Assembly: GCA_023442845.1 (NCBI GenBank)
Contig: JAEZXC010000028.1
Span: forward strand, 1 to 33,496
From: Actinomycetes bacterium
GTDB taxonomy: Bacteria > Actinomycetota > Actinomycetes > Actinomycetales > Demequinaceae
Reading direction: 5' to 3'
DNA: 33,496 nt
Shown: piece by piece, positions 8,792 to 17,188 of the stretch
Numbering within the stretch: position 1 is the stretch's first letter
Layout: every line of letters starts with the position of its first letter
Translations under genes and position numbers: made by a program
Notes under the pieces: model-generated
Told to the model about the DNA's origin: nothing
Seen by the model: the letters and a program-made list of their open reading frames with translations, nothing else
The model's database searches: none

Positions 8792-10198
8792 CTATGCCGG
8801 GATGGTCGCCGTGGGCCCGTCCGGAGTGTCCATGTCGGGCGCAGCCGTCTCCGACAGCACCTCACGTACCTCGCTCACGAGAGTGACGGAGCCGGTGCAC
8901 AGCACTGCGCCGGCCCGTCCGGCCATGTCGCATGCACGCTTCAGCGCTTCCTCGACCGAGAGAGCCTCAATGACGCGAGCATCTCCGAACAGTGTGCGCG
9001 CCACGTCACCGAGCTCGTGTGGGTCGGTTGCGCGCGGTGAGCGAGTACGCGTCACGACCACCGCATCGACAAGGGGCTCGATGCCTTCCAAGATGCCTGC
9101 ACCGTCCTTGTCAGACAGCACAGCGACGACGCCGACGAGGGCTCGCTCCCCCACCGTTTCGCGCACTGCCGCTGTGATGGCTGCAATGCCATGAGGGTTG
9201 TGGGCGGCGTCGACAACCACGAGGGGGTGGTGCGAGACCTGCTCCATGCGTCCGGGCGACGAGGCCGCAGCGAAGCCTTCGCGAACGGCTGCGTGGTCAA
9301 GTTCGCGGGGAACGCCGTTTCCCATCAATACCTCGGTTGCCGCCAGCGCAACAAGTGCGTTCTGGGCCTGGAAGTCACCGTGGAGGGGGATGTCGATGTG
9401 GGGGTAGGTGCCTGCCGCGGTACGTAGCGTCACCGTCTGACCCTCGACGTGCGCCACGCGGTCCAACACCGACATGTGCGCGCCTTCCCACAGCAACGAG
9501 GCGCGACGCTGACGGGACACGCCCGTAATGACCTCGGCAGCTTCGTCCACTTGCGCGGCGCTCACGACGGTCGCGTGCTGCTTAATGATTCCAGTCTTCT
9601 CAAGAGCAACGCCCACCACCGAGTCACCGAAGTACGACTCGTGATCAAGCGCCATCGGGGTGAGGACAGCTACCTCGCCATCGCACACATTGGTCGCGTC
9701 CCGTTGTCCGCCGATGCCCACCTCAATCACCGCGGCTCCAACGCGAGCGTCGGCAAAGGCAACAAACCCCAGCACCGTCAGCACCTCAAAGAAGCTCATC
9801 CGCGGGCCACCAACGCGTAATGAGTACGTGTCAACCCGGTGAATGACGGGTGCGACGCGCTGCCACAGCTCGATGAGCTCGGGCTGACCAAGGGGCGCCC
9901 CGTCGATCTGGATACGTTCGCGCAAGCTATGCAGATGGGGGGAGGTGAACAAACCAACACGGATGCCTTGGGCTCGCAGGAGCGACGCCGTCATACGACT
10001 CGTTGACGTCTTTCCATTGGTCCCCGTCACGTGCACGATGCGCAGCGCATCCTGGGGATCACCCAGGTGTTGAAGCGCCATTGCGACGCGTCGCAACTTG
10101 GATTCGTGGTCGCCCTCGGGGCGTCGATCAAAGATGTGGGCGTGGATCTCACGCTCAGCGTCGGCAAGGCTCAGCCCAGGAAAAAGGGGGGTGGTCAC
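8792..10198 (-). CDS. folC: Folylpolyglutamate synthase family protein, copy 2 (upstream paralogue)
   Basis: This is a full-length FolC paralogue (468 aa), with more than half of positions identical by eye to the adjacent copy across the N-terminal ATPase region. It keeps TGTNGKTST, TSPHL, EVGIGGQRDATN, LDHESYFG, an EKTGI lysine motif, SPGRMEQ and DAAHNPHG. Nothing suggests loss of catalysis. It differs after LDH (SYFG instead of RWLG) and has EKTGIIKQ in place of EKAGIVKP, so substrate preference may differ. One copy might act mainly as dihydrofolate synthase and the other as polyglutamylase; this is inference. GTG 10198 has no Shine-Dalgarno sequence, but CACAAT lies 6 nt upstream. It is first in the operon folC-folC-DUF4233-membrane protein. 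Confidence 0.9.
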   Translation of the reverse strand: MTTPLFPGLSLADAEREIHAHIFDRRPEGDHESKLRRVAMALQHLGDPQDALRIVHVTGTNGKTSTSRMTASLLRAQGIRVGLFTSPHLHSLRERIQIDGAPLGQPELIELWQRVAPVIHRVDTYSLRVGGPRMSFFEVLTVLGFVAFADARVGAAVIEVGIGGQRDATNVCDGEVAVLTPMALDHESYFGDSVVGVALEKTGIIKQHATVVSAAQVDEAAEVITGVSRQRRASLLWEGAHMSVLDRVAHVEGQTVTLRTAAGTYPHIDIPLHGDFQAQNALVALAATEVLMGNGVPRELDHAAVREGFAAASSPGRMEQVSHHPLVVVDAAHNPHGIAAITAAVRETVGERALVGVVAVLSDKDGAGILEGIEPLVDAVVVTRTRSPRATDPHELGDVARTLFGDARVIEALSVEEALKRACDMAGRAGAVLCTGSVTLVSEVREVLSETAAPDMDTPDGPTATIPA

Positions 10199-10204
10199 GC
10201 AGAT

Positions 10205-10210
10205 ATTGTG
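10205..10210 (-). promoter_or_regulatory. Candidate -10 element CACAAT, leaderless folC copy 2 start
   Basis: CACAAT is followed by 6 nt (ATCTGC) and GTG. It matches TATAAT at four of six positions, with the same spacing as stronger examples in this window. Confidence 0.35.
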
Positions 10211-10375
10211 CGGCCTGAAAACGCCCGGTCATGACCACTTTTGCGATGTTCTTGCTACCGCTTGCACCTTTGGCACCAAGCACATACCAACGCCGCTGGT
10301 AGTGGGCCAAGCGATGACGAATCGCGCACTCCAAATCACCGATCGTTTCGGCCCCCTTAACTGGACAAATCGGAC

Positions 10376-10381
10376 TAGAGT
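10376..10381 (+). promoter_or_regulatory. -10 element TAGAGT, leaderless lipoprotein start
   Basis: TAGAGT, then 6 nt (GGCGCC), then the lipoprotein ATG at 10388. There is no Shine-Dalgarno sequence. The 189-bp gap 10199-10387, between this gene and folC copy 2, otherwise shows no clear feature. Confidence 0.5.
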
Positions 10382-10387
10382 GGCGCC

Positions 10388-11575
10388 ATGATCAGCCCCC
10401 ATCGTCGCCGCTTTGTCGCGCTCGTCGTCCTGGTCGCGGCACTTGCGGTCGGGTGCGCCCCAACTCCGGCGCCAGAGACGACGCATTCTCCGCTTCTCGG
10501 GTCCGCAGCGCTTGAGCCCGTGACGGCCGACGCTGGGGCGACGTATCCGTCACAAGTGGCACGAGCGTCGTCGATCACCTACGTGAAGACCGGCAACCCG
10601 AATGGCAATGCGACGGTCCCAGCGGCGGCGGCGGAAGAGAACGTGTCGAGTCCTACGCACGTCATCGGTACGGGTACGCCTGGTTCATGCACGTCTGCGG
10701 CCCTTGCGAGCGCCGTGCGCGGCGGCGGGGTCATCACATTTAACTGTGGACCCAGCCCCGTCACCATTGAACTTTCGTCCACTCTCACGACGTGCAACAC
10801 GCACAACTGCAAGCACCCGTGGCAGGGCGGCACGATCAACAACAAGCTTGTTGTCGATGGTGGTGGGCTCGTCACGTTGAGCGGCAAAGGTACTCACGGC
10901 ATTTTCTACGCCAATGCCTGCCAAGAGAGCTTTGGGTGGCTCACGTCATCGTGCCAAACGGAGACGCGTCCGCTTGTCGTCTTCCAAAACATCACGCTTG
11001 AGCGAGGAAATGCCACCTCGAGTCCCGCAGGCCTCGAGAACCTGCGCGGTGGGGGCGCCATTGCGATGCGAGGCGGACAGTTCAAAGCCGTCAATGTGAC
11101 GTTCCGCAATAACGTCTGTATGACACGCGACTCCGACGGCGGCGGGGGCGCCGTTCGTCTCACCCATCAGACGGCGACGTCCTACATCGTGAACTCGACA
11201 CTTGAGAACAACTCGTGCGCCAATGGTGGAGCGATTTCGGGGCTCCACGCCTCGATCCACATCATTAACTCGATGGTGACCGGCAACACCGCAACGGCCA
11301 CGGGCGCGAACTCCGGCCAAGGTGGCAATGGTGGTGCGATTTACGGTGATGGAAACACGTTCCACTTCACGGTCGACGGCACGGAGATCAGCGGAAATGT
11401 TGCTCCTGAGGGCGGCCCCGGCATCTTCTATGTGTCGAACAACCGCACCGGCACCCTGACGATTCGCGATTCCAGCATCATCAACAACACCGGTCAACGG
11501 TTCTACACGGCTCCGTACCGCGACATCTTCTACTTGGGCAAGAGCCTCACCGTCACGAACTCCACGGTTGAGTAG
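10388..11575 (+). CDS. Secreted lipoprotein with parallel beta-helix repeats
   Basis: This is a 395-residue exported protein. The N-terminus has a basic start (MISPHRRR), a hydrophobic core and a lipobox LAVGC at residues 19-23, so Cys23 should be lipidated after signal peptidase II cleavage. A Ser/Thr/Pro/Ala-rich spacer runs to about residue 90. The rest looks like a right-handed parallel beta-helix. Repeating turns include GGGAIAMRGG, GGGAVRLTH, GGAISGLHA and GGAIYGDGN, each followed by strands ending in xNNxx or SGN. This resembles Pmp-like and pectate-lyase-like folds. Paired cysteines (for example CNTHNC) suggest disulfides on the outer face. No catalytic residues can be named, so a polysaccharide-binding, lyase or adhesin role is open. 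It is transcribed against its neighbours and interrupts the usual ileS-folC order. Confidence 0.85.
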   Translation: MISPHRRRFVALVVLVAALAVGCAPTPAPETTHSPLLGSAALEPVTADAGATYPSQVARASSITYVKTGNPNGNATVPAAAAEENVSSPTHVIGTGTPGSCTSAALASAVRGGGVITFNCGPSPVTIELSSTLTTCNTHNCKHPWQGGTINNKLVVDGGGLVTLSGKGTHGIFYANACQESFGWLTSSCQTETRPLVVFQNITLERGNATSSPAGLENLRGGGAIAMRGGQFKAVNVTFRNNVCMTRDSDGGGGAVRLTHQTATSYIVNSTLENNSCANGGAISGLHASIHIINSMVTGNTATATGANSGQGGNGGAIYGDGNTFHFTVDGTEISGNVAPEGGPGIFYVSNNRTGTLTIRDSSIINNTGQRFYTAPYRDIFYLGKSLTVTNSTVE

Positions 11576-11591
11576 AAGCGGTGGCCTACGC

Positions 11592-14500
11592 CTACGCCTT
11601 CGTGATGCTGATCGCGTCGTCGCCGCTTGTCACCGAGAGCTCGGTCGCGAGCACTTCCTTGGCGATGAGGTCGCGGTGCTTGTCGACGGCTGCGACGCGG
11701 TCGGTCGGCACAGTGAGTTCAAGCACAATCCGGTCACCCACATTCAGTCCGGCCGACTTGCGGGCGTCCTGAATCTGGCGAATGAGATCGCGCGCATAGC
11801 CTTCGGCCTCAAGCTCGGAAGTGACGGTGGTGTCGAGCAGGACGAAACCTCCCGAAGGCAGGACCGATGCGACGTCCGACTCACCTCCGGAGATAACGGT
11901 GAGCAGTTCGTACTCACCTTCCTGCAATGCGATCCCGCCGGAGGTGACAACACCATCCGTCACCGACCAGTCGCCGCTCTTGGACCCCTTGATGGCCGCC
12001 TGGACATCCTTGCCGATCCGTGGTCCCGCCGCGCGCGCGTTGACAACGAGTGTCTGCTCGACGGGGTTCGCACGCTCAAAGGCCTCGATCGTCACGCTCA
12101 CGACCGTCTTCACGTTGAGCTCGGACGCGATCAGCGGGACGTAGGGGCGCAGCGCGACGGGATCCGGTACCGCGACCTCGAGAACAGCGAGCGGTTGGCG
12201 AACGCGGATCTGCGCCTTCTTTCGGAGCGCATGCGCCGCGGAAACAACTTCGCGCACGGTGTCCATCGTGTCGCTCAGCGACTGGTCAGCCCACGCGTCG
12301 GGCGCCTCCGGGTAGTCCGTCAGATGAACCGAACGACCGCCGGTGAGACCGCGCCACACCTCCTCAGTGGTGAGTGGGAGCAAGGGCGCTGCAAGGCGCG
12401 TGACGGTCTCGAGCACGGTGAACAACGTGTTGAAGCACGCCGAATCCTCGTCCCAGAACCGGTCGCGCTGCGTGCGCACGTACCAGTTAGTGAGCAGATC
12501 CATGTACTCGGACAGGCTCTCCGATGCACCGGGAACGTCAAAGACGTCGAGCTGCGCGGTGACCTCACGGACGAGGTCCGCGGTCTTAGCGAGCACGTAG
12601 CGGTCCATCACCGGCAACCCCGGCACCTCGTCGTCAAACACCTTGCGCGCAAGCAGACCCGCACCTCCACGCGCGGCACCCGCGTACAACGTAAAGAAGT
12701 AATACGTTGACCACAGCGGCAGCATCACCTGGCGCACACCTTCACGGATGCCCTGCTCAGTGACGATGAGGTTGCCTCCGCGCACCACCGGCGACGCCAT
12801 GAGGAACCACCGCATCGCGTCCGAGCCATCTCGATCAAAGACCTCGGCCACGTCTGGGTAGTTGCGACGTGACTTCGACATCTTGGTGCCGTCGTCGCCA
12901 AGCACGATGCCGTGGGAGATGCACGTCGTGAAGGCCGGGCGGTCAAACAGTGCCGTCGCGAGCACGTGCATCACGTAGAACCAGCCGCGCGTTTGGCCGA
13001 TGTATTCGACGATGAAGTCCGCGGGGTGGTGACCCTCGAACCACGCAGCGTTGTCGAATGGGTAGTGAACCTGTGCGAAAGGCATTGAGCCCGAGTCGAA
13101 CCACACATCAAGGACGTCGGGGATACGGCGCATTGTCGACGTTCCGGTCGGGTCGTCCGGGTTCGGACGCGTGAGGTCGTCGATGTACGGACGGTGGAGG
13201 TTCGGCTGGCCGGCCTCGTCACGCGGCACACGTCCAAAGTCTGCTTCGAGCTCAGCGAGGGAGCCGTACACATCGATGCGCGGGTACTCGGGGTTATCGC
13301 TCACCCACACGGGGATCGGGGTACCGAAGTAGCGATTGCGGCTCACGGACCAGTCACGTGCGCCCTCGAGCCACTTACCGAACTGTCCGTGCTTGATGTG
13401 CTCCGGCACCCACGTAATCTGCTCGTTGAGCTCAACCATGCGGTCGCGGAAGGAACTGACGCGGACAAACCAACTGGAGACCGCTCGGTAGATGAGCGGG
13501 TTCCGGCAGCGCCAGCAGTGCGGGTAACTGTGGTCGTACGTCTCATGACGCACCACTAGGCCGCGATCCTTGAGATCCCGGATCACATTCGGGTTCGCGT
13601 CAAAGACCTGTTGGCCCTCGTAGTCGGGAACCTGTGCCGTGAAACGGCCCTTTTCGTCAACGGGCTGGACCGGCTCAATGCCCGCCTCGGCACACACGGT
13701 CATGTCGTCCTCACCGAAGGCGGGGGCGAGGTGAACGATGCCCGTACCGTCTTCGGTCGTGACGAACTGGCCCGCGAGGGCCTGGTGCGCGTGAGCGTGA
13801 CCCACAAAGTAGTCGAACGGCGGGGCGTAGCGAAGACCAACGAGGTCATCGCCTGTCAGCCGCGTGATGACCTCTGGCTCCTCCCCTAGTTCGCGCGCAT
13901 AAGCGCCGAGGCGGGCGGCAGCAAGAATGAGCGCCTTGCCAGCGAAAGCACCCTCCGTGGGGCGCACCGCGACGTAGTCGATGTCCGGACCGACGGCAAC
14001 GGCAAGGTTGCTCGGCAGCGTCCACGGCGTCGTCGTCCAAATGAGCAGGGATGCGTCGGCAAGAATGCCGGGCGCCTCGACAAGGGGCAACACGACCGTA
14101 AGCGCCGGGTCTTGACGCATCGCGTAGACGTCATCGTCCATGCGGAGCTCGTGGTTTGACAGCGGCGTCTCATCGCGCCAGCAATACGGCAGCACGCGGT
14201 GACCTTCGTAAGCGAGGCCCTTGTCGTAGAGCGACTTGAACGCCCAGATCACCGACTCCATGAACGTGACGTCGAGTGTCTTGTAGTCGTTGTCAAAGTC
14301 CACCCACCGCGCCTGGCGCGTGACGTACTCTTCCCACTCCTTCGTGTACTTGAGGACGGAGTCGGTGCACGCCTTATTGAACTGGGCGATGCCCATCTCT
14401 TCGATCTGCGACTTGTCGGTGATGCCAAGGATCCGCTCGGCCTCAAGTTCGGCGGGCAGGCCGTGGGTGTCCCACCCGAAGCGGCGCTCCACCTTTTTGC

Positions 14501-14756
14501 CACGCATCGTTTCGAAGCGCGGCACCACGTCCTTCACATAACCCGTGAGCAGGTGACCGTAGTGCGGCAGACCATTCGCGAAAGGCGGGCCGTCGTAGAA
14601 GACGAACTCCTCAGCGTCGGCCCGATTGTCGATCGACGCCTTGAACGTGCCGTCGGCCTTCCAGTACGCGAGCACCTCATTCTCGATCGCAGGGAAGCTG
14701 GGCGAAGCGGGCACGTCTTTGGACGAGCGGTGCAACGGGTAGCGGGCTTCAGTCAT
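11592..14756 (-). CDS. ileS: Isoleucyl-tRNA synthetase (eukaryote-like type)
   Basis: This class Ia synthetase charges tRNA-Ile and edits mischarged valine. The 1054 residues match the long actinobacterial/eukaryotic IleRS type. HIGH is HYGH at residues 65-68 in FANGLPHYGHLLTGYVKD. KMSKS is at 625-629 in DGTKMSKSRRNYPD. GWDTHGLPAELEAE, the central editing domain (about 190-410) and the VRTQRDRFW anticodon-binding region are all visible. GLPHYGH is typical of the eukaryote-like IleRS class, which in some actinobacteria goes with low mupirocin sensitivity (family knowledge, not shown here). ATG 14756 follows GAAGGAAG by 10 nt. The gene is preceded by a T-box leader, so expression should respond to uncharged tRNA-Ile. 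Confidence 0.98.
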   Translation of the reverse strand: MTEARYPLHRSSKDVPASPSFPAIENEVLAYWKADGTFKASIDNRADAEEFVFYDGPPFANGLPHYGHLLTGYVKDVVPRFETMRGKKVERRFGWDTHGLPAELEAERILGITDKSQIEEMGIAQFNKACTDSVLKYTKEWEEYVTRQARWVDFDNDYKTLDVTFMESVIWAFKSLYDKGLAYEGHRVLPYCWRDETPLSNHELRMDDDVYAMRQDPALTVVLPLVEAPGILADASLLIWTTTPWTLPSNLAVAVGPDIDYVAVRPTEGAFAGKALILAAARLGAYARELGEEPEVITRLTGDDLVGLRYAPPFDYFVGHAHAHQALAGQFVTTEDGTGIVHLAPAFGEDDMTVCAEAGIEPVQPVDEKGRFTAQVPDYEGQQVFDANPNVIRDLKDRGLVVRHETYDHSYPHCWRCRNPLIYRAVSSWFVRVSSFRDRMVELNEQITWVPEHIKHGQFGKWLEGARDWSVSRNRYFGTPIPVWVSDNPEYPRIDVYGSLAELEADFGRVPRDEAGQPNLHRPYIDDLTRPNPDDPTGTSTMRRIPDVLDVWFDSGSMPFAQVHYPFDNAAWFEGHHPADFIVEYIGQTRGWFYVMHVLATALFDRPAFTTCISHGIVLGDDGTKMSKSRRNYPDVAEVFDRDGSDAMRWFLMASPVVRGGNLIVTEQGIREGVRQVMLPLWSTYYFFTLYAGAARGGAGLLARKVFDDEVPGLPVMDRYVLAKTADLVREVTAQLDVFDVPGASESLSEYMDLLTNWYVRTQRDRFWDEDSACFNTLFTVLETVTRLAAPLLPLTTEEVWRGLTGGRSVHLTDYPEAPDAWADQSLSDTMDTVREVVSAAHALRKKAQIRVRQPLAVLEVAVPDPVALRPYVPLIASELNVKTVVSVTIEAFERANPVEQTLVVNARAAGPRIGKDVQAAIKGSKSGDWSVTDGVVTSGGIALQEGEYELLTVISGGESDVASVLPSGGFVLLDTTVTSELEAEGYARDLIRQIQDARKSAGLNVGDRIVLELTVPTDRVAAVDKHRDLIAKEVLATELSVTSGDDAISITKA

Positions 14757-14760
14757 GGCT

Positions 14761-14995
14761 CGCGGTCTTCCTTCGGTGGTCCGGCGTCGACTCGGTCGGC
14801 TGCGAGGACGCTCACGGGGACCTCCCCCGCTTACGCGGTACCACCTCGCTTGCCACGCGACCCCCTGGAGGGGGAAGCGTGGCCGCTCATATCGCTGTAA
14901 CGGGCGACCCGTGCGGTTCTAGTCAGTCCCGGGCTGGCCCGGTTCCTTTCTTCCGCAAGCTCACCGGTGATTGCCGGGTCAATGCTGTTGCGAAC
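14761..14995 (-). promoter_or_regulatory. T-box leader of ileS, probably the translational type
   Basis: The minus strand carries the T-box motif AGGTGGTACCGCG, with its core TGGTACCGCG at 14834-14843. This is the bulge that pairs with the tRNA acceptor end. About 125 nt upstream is GGCAATCACCGG, where ATC (14969-14971) is the likely isoleucine specifier. No terminator with a T-run is present. Instead CTTCC at 14873-14877 is complementary to GGAAG (14767-14771) in the ileS ribosome site, which suggests a sequestrator opened by uncharged tRNA-Ile. Actinobacterial ileS T-boxes are known to act on translation. The motif and gene match are seen directly; the pairing scheme is inferred. Confidence 0.88.
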
Positions 14996-15001
14996 AGTGT
15001 A
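14996..15001 (-). promoter_or_regulatory. Candidate -10 element TACACT for the ileS T-box transcript
   Basis: TACACT on the minus strand lies just before the T-box leader and would start the RNA around 14989. No good -35 is seen at 16-18 nt. The remainder of the gap to the divergent MFS gene (15002-15209) shows no other clear element. Confidence 0.4.
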
Positions 15002-15209
15002 CGCAAGGACACTGACACGGCCTGTCACCCGGCGTTCGAGGACGCAACGACGCCGACGCTCCGGCCGCCGTGTGTTCCTCGTCACGTTCCCTGGGTGCGT
15101 GGAGCAATACGTGCCCGCGGTGCGTTCACCTCCTGAAGCCATGCGCGGTCCCGTGCCGGACGCGCGTAGCAGCGTCGCGCGGCTTCTCGCTCACCGACAC
15201 CACTCGCCG

Positions 15210-16646
15210 ATGGATTTTGCTGTGCCTGACACCCCCACGCTCGAACTGCCCCGCGTCGTCGACGCACCACTCGCCGAGCCGACGCTCGACGCACCTTCGC
15301 AGCGGCAGCCGGCCCCCGCGTCGGCCGAGCCCTTTGTCGAGAGCGAGCCGACGACGCTCACGATGCCCGTTGTTGGCACCGCCGAGCTCGTCGTCATTGA
15401 GGAGCCCAGCGCAGGCACGCGCTCCCAAGAATCACTCACCATCAGCCCTCGCCGCGCACGAGTCGCTTTGGTCGCGCTCGCCGCGAGCGCCTTCGCCGCA
15501 GGCGTCAACGAGGCGTCCGTGGTGGCGATGAGCCCGCATATTGCGCGCGGCCTCGATGCCTCCGTTGCTGCAGTCGGTTTGCTCGTCACCGCGTTCTCGG
15601 CAACCGTCGTGCTCGCCACCTTGCCGCTCACTTTCATCACCCAGCGCCTCAGCAAGCGTGTGACGCTCACCGCGACCCTGGCGGTATGGGCGAGCGGCGT
15701 CGCACTTGCCGCGATGGCGCAGTCGCTTCCACAGCTGGCCGCTGGCCGCATCGTCTCGGCGGCTGCTCATGCCCTGTTCTGGGCGCTTGTGGCCCCCACT
15801 GCGGTGAGCCTCTTCGCACCGCACCTGCGTGGCCGAACCGTGACCCGGGTGATGGTCGGCTCCGCGATGGCGGGCGTTGTCGGCACTCCGCTCGTCACCC
15901 TCGCCGGAGCGAACCTCAGTTGGCGCTTGCCTTACATTGTGCTCGCAGCGCTCGGTGTGGTTCTTGCGGTCACCGTCGCGCTTGCCCTGCCCCGTTCGGG
16001 ACCCGCTGGCGGTTCGGGCAAGCACACTCGCGGCGATATCCCGTCGACGCGTGCATTTGCGCGCGTTCTGGTGGTCGCCTTCCTTGCCGTCATGGCGATG
16101 TCGACCACGTGGACGTACATCGTTTCCTTCTACACACGGCAGTCGGGAGTGCCGTCGGCTGCAGTGCCGATCATGTTCGCAATCGGCGGTGTTGTGGCCG
16201 TGGGCACGACGCTCGCAGTCGGTCCACTGCTGAGCCGGCGCGTGGTCGAGACCGTGATTGGCGCCCTTGGATTGCTCGCCATCGCGTGGGGCGTTCTCTT
16301 TATTGGCCACCAAGCAACCGCGGTCATTGCGCAAATTGCTCAAGCCGCAGGGTGGGCCGCGCTCGTGGCCGCATTGCTCAACTGGGCGATGCGGCATGCG
16401 CCGTGGCGCACGGACATCGGCGCCGCCACGTACACCGTGGTGTTCAGTTTGGGTGGTGCATTCGGTCCAGTTGTCGGCTCGACGATTGTTGATCAATGGG
16501 GCACACGTGCACTGCCATTAATGTCTTTCGCGCTCACCGTTCTGGCGCTCGGGGTCGCGGCCCGTGTAGACCGACGCACGGTGCGGAAACTTCGGGTGCC
16601 GCGACGGATTCGCCGCCGCTCACTAATCCGGCGCGCACGGTCCTAG
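15210..16646 (+). CDS. MFS transporter, AraJ/sugar-efflux-like
   Basis: This is a major facilitator superfamily secondary transporter of 478 residues with twelve hydrophobic segments, starting at about residue 80. A long acidic, Pro/Ala-rich, disordered N-terminus (about residues 1-78, MDFAVPDTPTLELPRVV onward) precedes them. Helix 1 (ALVALAASAFAAGVNEASVV), the PHIARGLDASVAAVGLLVTAF turn and RLSKRVTL after helix 2 fit the arabinose/sugar-efflux (AraJ, SotB-type) branch. The C-terminus is very basic (RRIRRRSLIRRARS). Substrate is unknown. I chose ATG 15210. ATG 15139 would add 23 Arg/Ser-rich residues, and neither start has a ribosome site. It is divergent from ileS and convergent with the HTH regulator, with stops 3 nt apart. 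Confidence 0.85.
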   Translation: MDFAVPDTPTLELPRVVDAPLAEPTLDAPSQRQPAPASAEPFVESEPTTLTMPVVGTAELVVIEEPSAGTRSQESLTISPRRARVALVALAASAFAAGVNEASVVAMSPHIARGLDASVAAVGLLVTAFSATVVLATLPLTFITQRLSKRVTLTATLAVWASGVALAAMAQSLPQLAAGRIVSAAAHALFWALVAPTAVSLFAPHLRGRTVTRVMVGSAMAGVVGTPLVTLAGANLSWRLPYIVLAALGVVLAVTVALALPRSGPAGGSGKHTRGDIPSTRAFARVLVVAFLAVMAMSTTWTYIVSFYTRQSGVPSAAVPIMFAIGGVVAVGTTLAVGPLLSRRVVETVIGALGLLAIAWGVLFIGHQATAVIAQIAQAAGWAALVAALLNWAMRHAPWRTDIGAATYTVVFSLGGAFGPVVGSTIVDQWGTRALPLMSFALTVLALGVAARVDRRTVRKLRVPRRIRRRSLIRRARS

Positions 16647-16650
16647 GACC
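16639..16650. repeat. 12-bp perfect palindrome at the convergent MFS/HTH stop codons
   Basis: GGTCCTAGGACC is a perfect palindrome. It contains the MFS stop TAG and touches the HTH gene's stop on the other strand. It has no loop and no T-run, so it is a poor terminator by itself. Confidence 0.5.
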
Positions 16651-17069
16651 TATTGCTGCCCCGGTGCGGGCGTCGCGGAGGAAAGCACGGAATAGGACAC
16701 AGAAATTGCGTGCCCGCCGGGCTCTGATTCCGCCACTGCGCGATTGACGATGGCCGCCAAGTCGGTAGCCAGTTTCTCCGCCGCCTCGGGTGACAAGGCG
16801 ATGATCTCGTTGCGGACTGCGGATGTCACACCACGATGGCCTGGGGCCAGTCGGTATACCCGCTCAGTCGCGCCTCCCCGCTTGCGATTCTCGACGACGT
16901 CGATGCGCTTGGCATGAAGGAGTCGGTTGATGGCTCGATAGAGAGTTGCCTGTGGCACGTCCGGCATCTTTGCCTGGATTTCGCGGGTCGTGAGTTCACC
17001 CGTTGCCAAAGAGAGCACCACTCTCATCCGCACCGGGTGCAGTACGACATCTTCTTGTAGTTCCCCCAC
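16650..17069 (-). CDS. ArsR-like winged-helix transcriptional regulator
   Basis: This is a DNA-binding regulator of 139 residues. The N-terminal winged helix is clear: LHPVRMRVVLSLATGELTT, then IQAKMPDVPQATLYRAINRL as helix-turn-helix, then DVVENRKRGGATERVYRLA as wing. This is the HTH_20/ArsR-like pattern. No metal-binding cysteine motif is present. The C-terminal part is helical (AVRNEIIALSPEAAEKLATDL) and probably mediates dimerisation or effector binding. I chose GTG 17069 because TACAAT lies exactly 6 nt upstream, a leaderless arrangement. GTG 17075 and TTG 17108 are longer options. Its target is unknown; the convergent MFS gene and its own AT-rich promoter are candidates. Confidence 0.85.
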   Translation of the reverse strand: MGELQEDVVLHPVRMRVVLSLATGELTTREIQAKMPDVPQATLYRAINRLLHAKRIDVVENRKRGGATERVYRLAPGHRGVTSAVRNEIIALSPEAAEKLATDLAAIVNRAVAESEPGGHAISVSYSVLSSATPAPGQQ

Positions 17070-17075
17070 ACGCAC

Positions 17076-17081
17076 ATTGTA
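17076..17081 (-). promoter_or_regulatory. -10 element TACAAT, leaderless HTH regulator start
   Basis: TACAAT (five of six to TATAAT), then 6 nt (GTGCGT), then the GTG start. There is no Shine-Dalgarno sequence. The flanking 70 bp are notably AT-rich for this window. Confidence 0.55.
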
Positions 17082-17130
17082 GGGAATCCATATGTGAGTA
17101 TCGAGCAATTCTCACAGGTCTCCTACATAT

Positions 17131-17140
17131 TCAATATTGA
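17131..17140. promoter_or_regulatory. Inverted repeat TCAATATTGA upstream of the HTH regulator
   Basis: A perfect 10-bp palindrome in an AT-rich island about 50 bp upstream of the TACAAT element and just past the ICMT stop. It could be an operator for autoregulation. This rests on sequence shape only. Confidence 0.35.
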
Positions 17141-17188
17141 TAATGGCAAATTGCGTGCTCCGTGCAAATGAAAACGACCGAAGGCGCC

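Noticed and set aside
10158..10395. Protein-like open frame on the minus strand upstream of folC copy 2, reading IRHRLAHYQRRWYVLGAKG and AKVVMTGRFQAAQYLRD.
   Set aside because: No convincing start codon, no ribosome site, lower GC at third positions than neighbouring genes, and it runs into folC in another frame. It could be a relic, but I cannot place it in a family.
16639..16650. 12-bp palindrome as a transcription terminator.
   Set aside because: It has no loop or T-run, so it cannot form a normal terminator hairpin; kept only as a repeat.
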